This document shows positions 1-9,558 of a DNA stretch of 64,000 nucleotides, one piece after another (the stretch's first letter is position 1; every line of letters starts with the position of its first letter). Origin of the DNA: a bacterium (lineage in GTDB: Bacteria; Auribacterota; Auribacteria; Auribacterales; Auribacteraceae). Location: assembly GCA_018435605.1 (NCBI GenBank), contig JAHDNF010000005.1:62001-126000 (forward strand), written 5' to 3'. Below the pieces are notes generated by a model that worked only from the letters and a program-made list of their open reading frames with translations, did not search any database and had not been told where the DNA came from. A program made the position numbers and the translations under genes.

Positions 1-2
1 TG

Positions 3-3000
3 CGGGTATCTGTAATCGAATCGGCGCTGTCGCAAGACGAACGGCATCTTTTGCAGTCATGGACTGATTATGTATCCCTGACCGGCGATGCGGACACTTT
101 CATTAAAGCTCTCGACGGTTTGGGTGCGGATACCGGCGCCTGCGCGGAAAAATATCCGCAAATTGCGTGTTACAAAAGAATGTCGCAAATAAAAAACACG
201 ATTGATATGAATAGTTTCCAGCGTGAGCACGCGGCAATACTATCCATTCTTCAATCGGACATGCCTGCGTTTGTTGTGTCGTCGTTCAAGTTGTTGACCG
301 GCCAGTTCCTAACCGGCCGGTTGCCTGAAAGGTCGTTTTTTAATGTGATGGCCGAACTGACCGCAGACCCTGCACGCGCAATCACAGAGGATAAATACCC
401 CAATTTTTACCGTTATATGGAGTTTATCGAGCTGAGCCTTAAACTCAACGCCGGCATTCTCACCCGTGAGATGTACTCTTTCGGTATCGATTCGCTATCA
501 GCAGGCTTGTGCGGCGAACAGTGCGTTGCGAAATTCAAAGCGATATACAATATAGTTTATCTCAGCCGGATTCTGCGGTGTGAACTGACCCCTGATGAGG
601 CTAAAGAACTTTGCGAGATACCTGACGAAAACCTGCACGTCCTTAGCGACTTTTTATTGTCCGTGAAAATACCCGGCGTACAGCCTCTGCCAGCGGAGAT
701 TATCGACAATACTATGAGGCAATGCAAGGAGCATTACGTCATAGCGTTCGAGCGTGATTCAGCCATGGCGCAACGTATTATGTCAACCGCCCGCGATGGA
801 ATTTCCATCTGCATAGCCGGCGGGTTTCACACTACCGGCATGCGCCGACTGCTAAACGACAACGGATACACCACGGTGGTAATAGCTCCGTCAATGGGCA
901 ACAGCATTGAAAACGGCGATATTTACCGTTCGATCATGCTAAACAAACTGGATTCTTTCGAAACGTTGTTCGCGCGGGAAACATCTACATTGCGTCAAGC
1001 GGCTCTGGTTTGGCGTCACGAACATCAGATGGGGATGCAGTTGGAGCTTCTGCTTCAGTCAATAAACCGGATAACCGATCCAGCGCTACTTAAACCTGTA
1101 TTGTCAAGGCTGGTAGTTGAATCGCAAACGCAGACATCCCAGACAGAGGAACTTCTTGACTCTGCTGTGTTGTATGAACACGAAGGCGTAATATATATAG
1201 ACCTGCCAAGTTACTCGGCTACGTTAAAAGTAGTTCCTTCCGGAAAAAATAAATCGCCGCTTGTCGAATTGATCGAAGGCGTCCGGCAAAGGGTTGAACT
1301 GCAAGCCAGCCGTATCGATCTGAAACCTGTTAAACAGGCTCTGGGAATATCCGTTGCGCCGGCCAATTCCGAAATCGACCCGCAGAAATTCGCGCTGGAG
1401 TTGTACGAATCGATTCCCATATACGACGCCGGCGATTATACACGGTTTTTGTACAGCATGAAACGGGCATTAAGCCACGAACGCCTGCAGGATGATTTTC
1501 TCAGAATTATGATTTTCGAAGCCGCTTTGGATTACGTAGGTTACAAACAGCCGGACGAGTTGACTCAACAGGAACTGGCGGAGCGGTTTGCCGAGGCTGA
1601 ATCGTTTCTTAAGTTTATTTACAAAAAAGATTTTCATAGAGAAAATTTCGTAAAATTCTTGGCCAACTACAACAAAGTCAATATCAGATACAGCAATTAC
1701 CTTATGCCGCTGTATATAAGCGCGTACAACGTAATTACCAACCGCGCCCTGACCAGCAGAGACCTGATCAGGTCGAATCATTCGTTGTTTCATAATGCTG
1801 AAACGGTTACGTCTCATCCATGGTACGGCATGACTCAGGCGAAAACGCTGGATGAATCCGTAAAATCCAAACTTGTTCCTGAACCTTTAGCCGGCGAACT
1901 GCTACCGGACGGAAAACGAAGGCTTAGGGTACTTCTGATAGGAGCGCAGGAGAACGCCGGAGATAAATCGCCCGGCAAATTGCTTCGCAGTTTCATAAAC
2001 GCCGTTCCGTCCGACATGTGGGATGAAATTGCAATAGAGTCGCGCAACACTGTATTCCCTGAAACCGTTTATCCGTTCGATCCGGCAACCGGAGTGCCGA
2101 AAAATCCGGAAACGATATTTTCGTTCGGAGAAGACGGCGTTTATTTTGACGGTCAAAATAACATTACTTATCGTAAAATGAATCAGGGCGACCGGCTTTA
2201 CGATCCGCTGGCGCAAGATTTTGTTCCTCAGGAGCGGTTCGATTTGGTAATCGCCTCCGATCTGGGTCTTGCAAAATTTACGGATATCACCGCATATCAA
2301 CGCTCCATAGACAACCTGCGAAAAATGCTCGACGACCGTGGAGTACTTATTTCGGGCATCGGAGAACTCGGATTCGCAGATGTAACGCAGGCGTCCGCAG
2401 GCGAGTTTAAAGACTTTTTCCGTGCGATTCCATTTTCCAACATGGCCGCCCGTCAAAGGCAAATTGAATCGTTAAAATCAAGCGTCGCATACTATTCTCC
2501 CGGCGACCACATGATAATCCAGAAAGCGATAGATGTGCGAACAAGGTATCAAACACATGACAACCCGGCGTTTGATTTGCTGGAATACGCCCGGTTTCTA
2601 GCTTTGTTCGGAGAAAATCCTATAACAATATCAGCGTTTATTTTGCAGGGTGTGCCTGTTTCTGAAATACGGGAATCGTTTCCGGATGAGGCAGATCAGC
2701 TGATAACAGCCGGCAAAGAATTCCACGTACTCACAGGGACTACGCGCTGGAATCATGTTTTTCCGGCTGTCATAAACCTTAAGCCGTCCGATCCTACAGA
2801 ATGGTTTATGACTGAAAGCGACGAAAAAGCCATCGAACGTTTCAAAAGCACAACCGATATGCCGTTCGTCACATTATACGATAACGGGCGTTACAAGTTC
2901 GAGATCGGCTATTTTCGCCACAACGCGGTCATGTTCGTTACAAAATACCATGAGGACATGAGCAGTACGAAAGCCTTTGTTGTTAGAAACATATCGGCTT

Positions 3001-6000
3001 ACGCAGACGATACGGTTCAAAAATCCAATTTCGATCTGCTGGCAAATATCGTTGCCGCTACGGAAAATATCGATTTCGGCAATGTGCCTTCACGGATACC
3101 GGCCATAGACGCCCTTGACACGGACGAATATGCCGGACACTGGAATGACCGGTGGGTTCGCCCAAGCCCGAAACATTTGCGTATCGCGGCTTTGTTTATA
3201 GAAAATGCCGCAACCATTAAAAAAGAGGATATTCTTCTGTTCAACGGCGTAGTTTACTCAAGAAAGATTGCCGACCAGTTTATCAACCATCCGCTGGTCA
3301 GCAACAATATAAAAGAGGGTTCCCGAATCCTGACCGCGCTTTATTACTTCAACCCGCAGTTGGTGTCGGTTTTACTGCGCAGTATGGACTCTAAATACAT
3401 CCCGTATATGCGGCTTTTGATAATGCAGACACTCAACGAACAGATAGCCGCAATGATCAATTTTTCTATTAAACCGGCAAAGGGTGTCGGGCAGTTTCCG
3501 GCGATACTGATAGACCAGTATTTTCTCCTGCAGTTGCTGGCGCCGTCGGTATCTTTGGACGATGTGTACAGAAAAAATATAGGCGAGGTTTTTAAGTTTT
3601 TACCTGATAAAACTATGGTCATGTTGCTCGACCAGCTCCATTCTTTTGTAACCGAGGATTTCAATGAGGGTTGGGCTGTAGCGCCGATTGCGCAGATATT
3701 CCACACGGAAGTTCCAAAAGATCGTAAAGATAGTTTGTTGAAAGCCTTGCCCAAAAAGAAACAGGTCTGGCTGGAAGCGCAGAAAATGAAACTCGACAAA
3801 CCGATTATGACTATATCTCAGATAAAGTCTTATGTCGACGGATTCATATCTATGTCCGAACTGATAGAAGATGTCAGAAGCACCGGCATAGTCGATTTCT
3901 CGAACCCGTCCATAACGCTGGAAGCTGTAATCAACCGCTACAAATCGTTACTTCAAATGGACGACCAGCCTTTGACATCTGCGGATACGGCGTTAATTCA
4001 GTCGGCTGTGGACGATGAGAAAATATTCGGGATGAAACCTTACAATTCAGGGGTTACAAATCTTTTTATGAATATTTTCAACGGCTGGACACATCCTGAG
4101 GACGGCGCGTTCGCGCTGGAACAGATTTTTTACAGCAAACCGTCTCTGGCGCGAACCATAGTGCGAAGTATTGCCGGCGGCAAACATCACCAGATGGGAT
4201 CGATACTGTTTTTAATGGATAGGGATATACAGACAAAAATCTTTTCTTCGGAAATGGAACACATATCGGACAGTTCCTTGCAGAGGTTTATGGATATAGA
4301 CGGTTTCGCCATGTTTATCATGATAAATTTCCGGTATTTCGTGAATGAAAACGACGAGCTCCCTCAAGATGAAATAGTCGATGTAATTGATTCGTTCACG
4401 CCGGAAACTTTGCGCAACCTGTTTTTGCACGGATACTACTTCTATACCCAAAACCCCGGGTTTGCCTTCATGACAAGAAACTTCATCGCTTTTCTGGTGG
4501 ATTACGCGGGGGAAGACACCGTAAATGAGATGTTCGCGGAAAAAACCGAACAGAATATCAACCTGCTAAACTGGATAAGACAAGATATATTTGAGATAGG
4601 CGCGGACGACGGCCAGCAGATAGCGCAAATGCTCGAAGAACACCCCGATTATCATAAAATTCGCATGGCAACGGTTACCCTTGAAAATATTGCCGAGCAT
4701 TTGGAACGCATCATGTATTTTCTAAACGATACCCGCGAAGAAATGATAAAAGGCAGGATCGATGTGCTCGATTCAATGATCGCATCCATTGACAGGTCGG
4801 TTGAATATTTCAAAAACGGGTATATATACCGCGGGATGCGCGAATACGGAAAAGCGGCGGATATGATGAGTGTTATGGTCGATTCCAGCAGGCAGTTTTC
4901 TGAAAATATACAGTTTCGCCTTGCATATTTGCTTTCCCATAAAATAGACGCTACCCTTTCCCAGTATATTGCGGAAAACAGCGTTGCCAGGGTAAAATCA
5001 CTGCTTCCTTACGACCGCAACAAAGTAGTGGGCAAACTACGGTTTATTCCGGGTACGCCGGAAGGCGTGAAACTGCTTTTCGATCAGGATTATCTAAACG
5101 AAGGGTTTGCCGTGGTAAGCCAGTATCCCCAGAATATAGCGTCTATGGCAAAACCCCGCGCTATTATAGCTGAAGAAGGAATCGGGCGCGACGAACACGC
5201 CGCCGAACGAGCCGCGGATTGGAAAATCCCTTATATAATTATGCCCCACGCCCGTAAACTGCTCGCAGGACTCAGCAAAACCGGCGACGAGGAAATATGG
5301 GTTACTATACAGCTCGGCGCGCGAACTACAGAAAATGTTATACGCAGGGCTACCGACGAGGAAATACAAGAAGAATACGCATACCGCATGCAGATCGATT
5401 CACGCCAATCGGAATCTCACAGAAAAGTCGAACCGATCAAGCCCGATTTGTCTGTCAGGGACATCATGGCGCTCGATAAAATGGGTCTTGACGACAATGT
5501 GCACGCAGGCAACAAAACCGCGCGGCTGGGGTTTATGAAAAATAACAAGTTGCCTGTTAAAAACGGGTTTGTACTGCCGTTCGGCTTTTACGACCGGTTC
5601 GCCGAAGAAACCGGAATTTACGATCGGATCGGCGATATCCTATCCCAACCGGATTTTCAAGAACGCAAAATTCAATATTTGTCCCAGATCCGCGACATTA
5701 TTTTACAGACACCGTTCCCATCCGATCAGGAACGCGCCATTGCCGATTGGTATAAAACCCATTTGGGATCCAAGCCGGTCATAGCCCGTTCCAGCACCAA
5801 CGCCGAGGATTTACCCGGTTATGCAGGCGCCGGTGTTTACGATTCGTTCCCGAACCTAAAAAACGAATCGGAGTTAATAAACGGCATCAAACGGGTCTAC
5901 GCATCGGTATGGACGGAAAGGGCTTACGCTAACCGCCAGATGAACGGCATCGAACATACCGACGTATATCCGTCGGTACTTGTACAGGAAATGAGTATGG

Positions 6001-7481
6001 CGCGGTTTTCCGGTGTGTTAAATACCGCCAACGAACTGTCAGGTAGCCGTACAGAAACAACGTTGAGCATAGATGTGGGGTACGGAGGCGGCGTAGACGG
6101 CATGGCGGCGGAATTCGTGTACGACCGCTCGAAACATACTGTCATAGAAGAAGAAACCGATATACCGGATACGCTGGCAGGAACAGTTGTGAACGATCTT
6201 TCCCTGAAGACATTTTCAGAAATCGATTCAATGGGTATGAACGTTGAGGCGCTGTTCGGCACGCCTCAAAAAATTGAGTTTTCGTTTGATAAAGACGGTT
6301 ATTGGGTCAACCAGTCAAAAGACCTGCAGACATTCCGCGGGGATACCGGCGGACAAACCGGCCAAACGGCAGGGCAACATCCGCTGGCAGAACACACTAT
6401 GACTATACCAAATCGTAGCGGATTGTACCTCAAACCAGCCCGCCAGCTTGCCCAGACAGCAGTGGCTTTCATGTCTTCCATACAAATCGTGAAACTGACG
6501 GGTTACGGACAAAAAACGCCGGAAACACTAAATATAGCCGACGCCAAAGAGATTATGCAACTTCTTGAATTGAACCTCAGACAGGGTGATTCCATAAAAA
6601 TCATCGCTCAGGGCGAGGACGCGCATCAGGCGCTCAACACGGTTAGCGAACTGATAATCGGCAGGTTCGGCGAAGAACCTCATCCGGACGATATGGAGCA
6701 ATCTGCAAATTCTCCATATCTTTTCGGCCAGCCGCAGACGCCTGCGTTTACTGTGCCTGACCCTGAGTTTTTCATTGTCCATGTATCTAATTATTACGGA
6801 CTCCACGCTCGTCCGACAGGAGCTGTATTCCATACACTACAACCATTCAATGCCAAGGTATCCGGAAGAAAAATCACAGTCACGCAACAAGAAAATGGAA
6901 TAATGCGGGAAATATACGGCGATCCTTTCGACATGGCAGATATGATGAGCGTTATGATGCAGGCAATGGGAAAAGGCACACGAGTACGCATCGAAGCAAC
7001 AGGCGCTGACGCGCAGGCGGCGATGAAAGCGGTTCGCGAACTGTTCGAAAACAATTTGAACGATACTCCGAATCCCACGGAAGATATACCTTTGCAAACT
7101 GTTATAAACGAAGGATTACTGATGGAATTGCAGGAAAAACAGGCGGTCGATGCCGCTATAGCGCAAATATCCCGGGCCATAGATTCGTTGCCCGCGGGAA
7201 CAGCGCAGGGCGTAGTTTTTGATGCGTATCTTTCTCAGATAGGGTATTTTACCCAGACAGGGTTTATTCCGGTCGATATAGGCGGGCAGATACTGGCACA
7301 GGTTCAAAAAACTTTGTTTCGAGAACCTACGACAGGTCAGTATATAATAAACGCTCTGGCTCATAAGCCGGGGCTGGCTGTACATATATTCACCGCTCCG
7401 ATGGACGATATGCCGGTTGCGGATATACTTCCGGTGGAAAAAACGCTCAAGTCCGCCGATTTGGCTGAAAGTTCTATATAA
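3..7481 (+). CDS. Giant multidomain protein with swivelling-His, PPDK-type ATP-binding and two HPr-like domains (5' partial)
   Basis: The frame is open to the left edge (no stop from base 3) and the first candidate start is only a TTG at base 51, so the true start lies outside the window. Numbering from base 51: residues about 245-290 hold an IAGGFHTTGM segment of unknown role; about 620-800 looks like a Rossmann/methyltransferase fold (VLLIGAQENAG, then FDLVIASDLG); about 1660-1750 resembles a PEP-utilising swivelling domain (GRDEHAAERA, His1716); about 1805-2100 is a PPDK/PEP-synthase N-terminal ATP-binding domain (ARSSTNAEDLPGYAGAG); about 2115-2205 is HPr-like but has Tyr2126 in GLYLKPA; about 2240-2335 is HPr with GLHARP, His2252. 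His domain before ATP domain resembles glucan water dikinase order; HPr fused behind is odd. The role as a phosphotransfer enzyme is inference; the N-terminal 1,600 residues are largely unrecognised. Confidence 0.85.
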   Translation, partial: RVSVIESALSQDERHLLQSWTDYVSLTGDADTFIKALDGLGADTGACAEKYPQIACYKRMSQIKNTIDMNSFQREHAAILSILQSDMPAFVVSSFKLLTGQFLTGRLPERSFFNVMAELTADPARAITEDKYPNFYRYMEFIELSLKLNAGILTREMYSFGIDSLSAGLCGEQCVAKFKAIYNIVYLSRILRCELTPDEAKELCEIPDENLHVLSDFLLSVKIPGVQPLPAEIIDNTMRQCKEHYVIAFERDSAMAQRIMSTARDGISICIAGGFHTTGMRRLLNDNGYTTVVIAPSMGNSIENGDIYRSIMLNKLDSFETLFARETSTLRQAALVWRHEHQMGMQLELLLQSINRITDPALLKPVLSRLVVESQTQTSQTEELLDSAVLYEHEGVIYIDLPSYSATLKVVPSGKNKSPLVELIEGVRQRVELQASRIDLKPVKQALGISVAPANSEIDPQKFALELYESIPIYDAGDYTRFLYSMKRALSHERLQDDFLRIMIFEAALDYVGYKQPDELTQQELAERFAEAESFLKFIYKKDFHRENFVKFLANYNKVNIRYSNYLMPLYISAYNVITNRALTSRDLIRSNHSLFHNAETVTSHPWYGMTQAKTLDESVKSKLVPEPLAGELLPDGKRRLRVLLIGAQENAGDKSPGKLLRSFINAVPSDMWDEIAIESRNTVFPETVYPFDPATGVPKNPETIFSFGEDGVYFDGQNNITYRKMNQGDRLYDPLAQDFVPQERFDLVIASDLGLAKFTDITAYQRSIDNLRKMLDDRGVLISGIGELGFADVTQASAGEFKDFFRAIPFSNMAARQRQIESLKSSVAYYSPGDHMIIQKAIDVRTRYQTHDNPAFDLLEYARFLALFGENPITISAFILQGVPVSEIRESFPDEADQLITAGKEFHVLTGTTRWNHVFPAVINLKPSDPTEWFMTESDEKAIERFKSTTDMPFVTLYDNGRYKFEIGYFRHNAVMFVTKYHEDMSSTKAFVVRNISAYADDTVQKSNFDLLANIVAATENIDFGNVPSRIPAIDALDTDEYAGHWNDRWVRPSPKHLRIAALFIENAATIKKEDILLFNGVVYSRKIADQFINHPLVSNNIKEGSRILTALYYFNPQLVSVLLRSMDSKYIPYMRLLIMQTLNEQIAAMINFSIKPAKGVGQFPAILIDQYFLLQLLAPSVSLDDVYRKNIGEVFKFLPDKTMVMLLDQLHSFVTEDFNEGWAVAPIAQIFHTEVPKDRKDSLLKALPKKKQVWLEAQKMKLDKPIMTISQIKSYVDGFISMSELIEDVRSTGIVDFSNPSITLEAVINRYKSLLQMDDQPLTSADTALIQSAVDDEKIFGMKPYNSGVTNLFMNIFNGWTHPEDGAFALEQIFYSKPSLARTIVRSIAGGKHHQMGSILFLMDRDIQTKIFSSEMEHISDSSLQRFMDIDGFAMFIMINFRYFVNENDELPQDEIVDVIDSFTPETLRNLFLHGYYFYTQNPGFAFMTRNFIAFLVDYAGEDTVNEMFAEKTEQNINLLNWIRQDIFEIGADDGQQIAQMLEEHPDYHKIRMATVTLENIAEHLERIMYFLNDTREEMIKGRIDVLDSMIASIDRSVEYFKNGYIYRGMREYGKAADMMSVMVDSSRQFSENIQFRLAYLLSHKIDATLSQYIAENSVARVKSLLPYDRNKVVGKLRFIPGTPEGVKLLFDQDYLNEGFAVVSQYPQNIASMAKPRAIIAEEGIGRDEHAAERAADWKIPYIIMPHARKLLAGLSKTGDEEIWVTIQLGARTTENVIRRATDEEIQEEYAYRMQIDSRQSESHRKVEPIKPDLSVRDIMALDKMGLDDNVHAGNKTARLGFMKNNKLPVKNGFVLPFGFYDRFAEETGIYDRIGDILSQPDFQERKIQYLSQIRDIILQTPFPSDQERAIADWYKTHLGSKPVIARSSTNAEDLPGYAGAGVYDSFPNLKNESELINGIKRVYASVWTERAYANRQMNGIEHTDVYPSVLVQEMSMARFSGVLNTANELSGSRTETTLSIDVGYGGGVDGMAAEFVYDRSKHTVIEEETDIPDTLAGTVVNDLSLKTFSEIDSMGMNVEALFGTPQKIEFSFDKDGYWVNQSKDLQTFRGDTGGQTGQTAGQHPLAEHTMTIPNRSGLYLKPARQLAQTAVAFMSSIQIVKLTGYGQKTPETLNIADAKEIMQLLELNLRQGDSIKIIAQGEDAHQALNTVSELIIGRFGEEPHPDDMEQSANSPYLFGQPQTPAFTVPDPEFFIVHVSNYYGLHARPTGAVFHTLQPFNAKVSGRKITVTQQENGIMREIYGDPFDMADMMSVMMQAMGKGTRVRIEATGADAQAAMKAVRELFENNLNDTPNPTEDIPLQTVINEGLLMELQEKQAVDAAIAQISRAIDSLPAGTAQGVVFDAYLSQIGYFTQTGFIPVDIGGQILAQVQKTLFREPTTGQYIINALAHKPGLAVHIFTAPMDDMPVADILPVEKTLKSADLAESSI

Positions 7482-7530
7482 TTTATATAACGACTGTAAA
7501 CCGCAATCCTTGAAGAACGGGTAAAACGAA

Positions 7531-8010
7531 ATGAACCGCGATATCAATGAAGAGTTTATGCGTATTGCCATTGCCAACGCGCGCTATAATCTTGATGTCA
7601 TGTCCGGCGGGCCTTTCGGCGCCTGCATAGTGCGTAACGGCGATATTCTTGCGGTCGCGCGCAACACCGTAATTTCTCAGGACGCCACATGCCATGCGGA
7701 AGTGAACGCTATACGCACCGCTTCGCGTCTGCAAATGAATTACGATTTGTCAGGCTGTGATATTTATTCCACTACCGAACCGTGCCCCATGTGTTTCGGG
7801 GCGATACACTGGTCGAAAATAGGCAGAATTATTTACGGCACGTCTATCGAAGACGCCAAGAAACTCGGTTTCAACGAACTGGATATTTCAAACACAACTA
7901 TGAAAGAACTCGGAAACAGCCCTGTAGAGATAATCGGAGGATTTTTGCTGGACGAGTGCCTTCAACTGTTTGACGAATGGCGCAACAAAAAAAACGCCGC
8001 AGTATATTGA
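7531..8010 (+). CDS. Nucleoside/guanine deaminase (cytidine-deaminase fold)
   Basis: 159 residues, the usual size for GuaD/TadA-type zinc deaminases. The zinc and catalytic residues are visible: HAE at His55-Glu57 and PCPMC at 84-88 (Cys85, Cys88). GGPFGACIV near the start, TTEPCPMCFGAIHW and a C-terminal FDEWRNKK match the guanine deaminase (guanine to xanthine) subgroup better than tRNA adenosine deaminase. It starts 49 bases after the giant gene on the same strand, so the two could be cotranscribed; no strong ribosome site was seen. Deaminase assignment is firm, the guanine substrate is likely only. Confidence 0.88.
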   Translation: MNRDINEEFMRIAIANARYNLDVMSGGPFGACIVRNGDILAVARNTVISQDATCHAEVNAIRTASRLQMNYDLSGCDIYSTTEPCPMCFGAIHWSKIGRIIYGTSIEDAKKLGFNELDISNTTMKELGNSPVEIIGGFLLDECLQLFDEWRNKKNAAVY

Positions 8011-8193
8011 CACCGGTCTGCTATCCGATTCAAGGTCAGCGAAAAACTGTTGAAGCTGTATTTTAGCTCAGCGAAAGGATCGTTTGATCTTGGGTTTCCG
8101 CGCAAATTTAGGTTGTCCGCAACAGCATACCTATTTAATGACAATTTTTTGCAGTTTCATCTAATATTTTTAAAGACTTTTTTAAAGTTTAGT

Positions 8194-8206
8194 GGCATAC
8201 TATGCC
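8194..8206. promoter_or_regulatory. Perfect 13-bp palindrome upstream of the transporter gene
   Basis: GGCATACTATGCC is a perfect palindrome around a central base, 64 bases before the start of the MFS transporter gene in the 259-base gap after the deaminase. Its size and position fit an operator, but there is no linked regulator gene and no convincing promoter was placed next to it. A chance palindrome is possible. Confidence 0.3.
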
Positions 8207-8269
8207 GCTATATTCGAGATTGATACAGAAATTAACATACAAAAAATCTAAATCAAAGGAACAGGCTTT

Positions 8270-9499
8270 ATGTCCGAAAAAAAAGTGATTAACAGATGGT
8301 TTATTGTGATCGGTGCGCTGGGAATTCAGCTTTGCTTAGGCTCGCTGTATGCGTGGAGCATTTTTGTCAACCCGTTGAAAGAACAGTACGGATATACCAC
8401 TACGCAGGCGCAGGCGATTTTCTCCGCCAACTTAGCGGCGTTCGCGCTGGCAATGATTTTCGCAGGCAGGCTTCAGGATAAAATAGGGCCTAGGATAACC
8501 GCTTTAATCGGGTCGGTTCTTTTCGGGTCGGGTTATTTTTTAAGCGGGTTCACCGACGGGTCGTTTCAGGGATTGCTCTGTACAATGGGAGTTATAGGGG
8601 GTATAGGCATAGGTTTTTGTTATGTATCGCCAATAGCGGCGCTTGTCAAATGGTTTCCAGATAAACGAGGGTTCATTACGGGTATAGCCGTTGCAGGCTA
8701 TGGGGCTGGAGCTTTGGTATTCGCGCAGGCTGTAATTGTGATGATAGAGAAAAACGGGGTGATGAGCGCTTTTTTTCTTCTGGGCGCTATCTTTTTCGCG
8801 GTTTGTATACCTAGTGCGCTGATCCTGTGCAACCCGCCGGAAAAGTGGACTCCGAAAGGATGGTCTGCACAGCTGAAAAAAAACGCGCCTGTTACCCGCG
8901 ATTTCTCGTGGAAAGAAATGATAGCCACAAGTCAATTCTGGATGTTGTGGGTCATGTTTATCGCGGGCGCGGCGGCGGGACTGCTGGTTATAAGCAATCT
9001 AAAACCTTTCGGTGTGCATAACGGGTTGTCTACCGTAGCCGCGGGTTCGGCTGTCGGAATACTCGCTATATTTAACGGAGCGGGCAGAATAGTGTGGGGG
9101 ATAGCCTACGACAAATTAGGCAGACCGATAGCCATGAGCCTCATGTTTTTTCTGCAGGGCATCATGATGTTCGCCCTGATAAAAATGGGGTCGACTCCTG
9201 CACTGCTTGCTGTAGCGTCTTCATGGGTGGGGTTTAATTACGGGGGGATTTTCGCTTTGTTTCCGTCGTCGACAGCTGATTTTTTCGGCACTAAATTTAT
9301 CGGAGTAAATTATGCTTTTGTGTTCACAGCTTACGGAATAGCCGGTATTATCGGTCCTCTTTTAGGCGGAAAAATATTCGACATAACCGGAAGTTATCTA
9401 TACGCATTTATTCCGGCAGGCGTGATGTGTCTAATAGCGGCGGCATTGGCTCTAGCAACAACGCATCCGAAAGACCGGCATCATTGCCAAACGGTATAA
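8270..9499 (+). CDS. MFS transporter, OFA (oxalate/formate antiporter) family
   Basis: 409 residues with about 12 hydrophobic helices, typical major facilitator size. The N-terminal LGSLYAWSIFVNPL segment is characteristic of the OFA subfamily, which moves small carboxylates such as oxalate, formate or lactate; the loop GRLQDKIGPR between helices 2 and 3 is the MFS signature. A ribosome site (AAAGGA) precedes the ATG. It stands alone between a deaminase and a divergent PEP-CTERM gene, so the neighbourhood does not indicate the substrate. Confidence 0.88.
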   Translation: MSEKKVINRWFIVIGALGIQLCLGSLYAWSIFVNPLKEQYGYTTTQAQAIFSANLAAFALAMIFAGRLQDKIGPRITALIGSVLFGSGYFLSGFTDGSFQGLLCTMGVIGGIGIGFCYVSPIAALVKWFPDKRGFITGIAVAGYGAGALVFAQAVIVMIEKNGVMSAFFLLGAIFFAVCIPSALILCNPPEKWTPKGWSAQLKKNAPVTRDFSWKEMIATSQFWMLWVMFIAGAAAGLLVISNLKPFGVHNGLSTVAAGSAVGILAIFNGAGRIVWGIAYDKLGRPIAMSLMFFLQGIMMFALIKMGSTPALLAVASSWVGFNYGGIFALFPSSTADFFGTKFIGVNYAFVFTAYGIAGIIGPLLGGKIFDITGSYLYAFIPAGVMCLIAAALALATTHPKDRHHCQTV

Positions 9500-9558
9500 T
9501 ATTAAAGCAGTAAAAAATTATATACGCTGTCAAACGGATTACCGGATATCCCTGCGAA

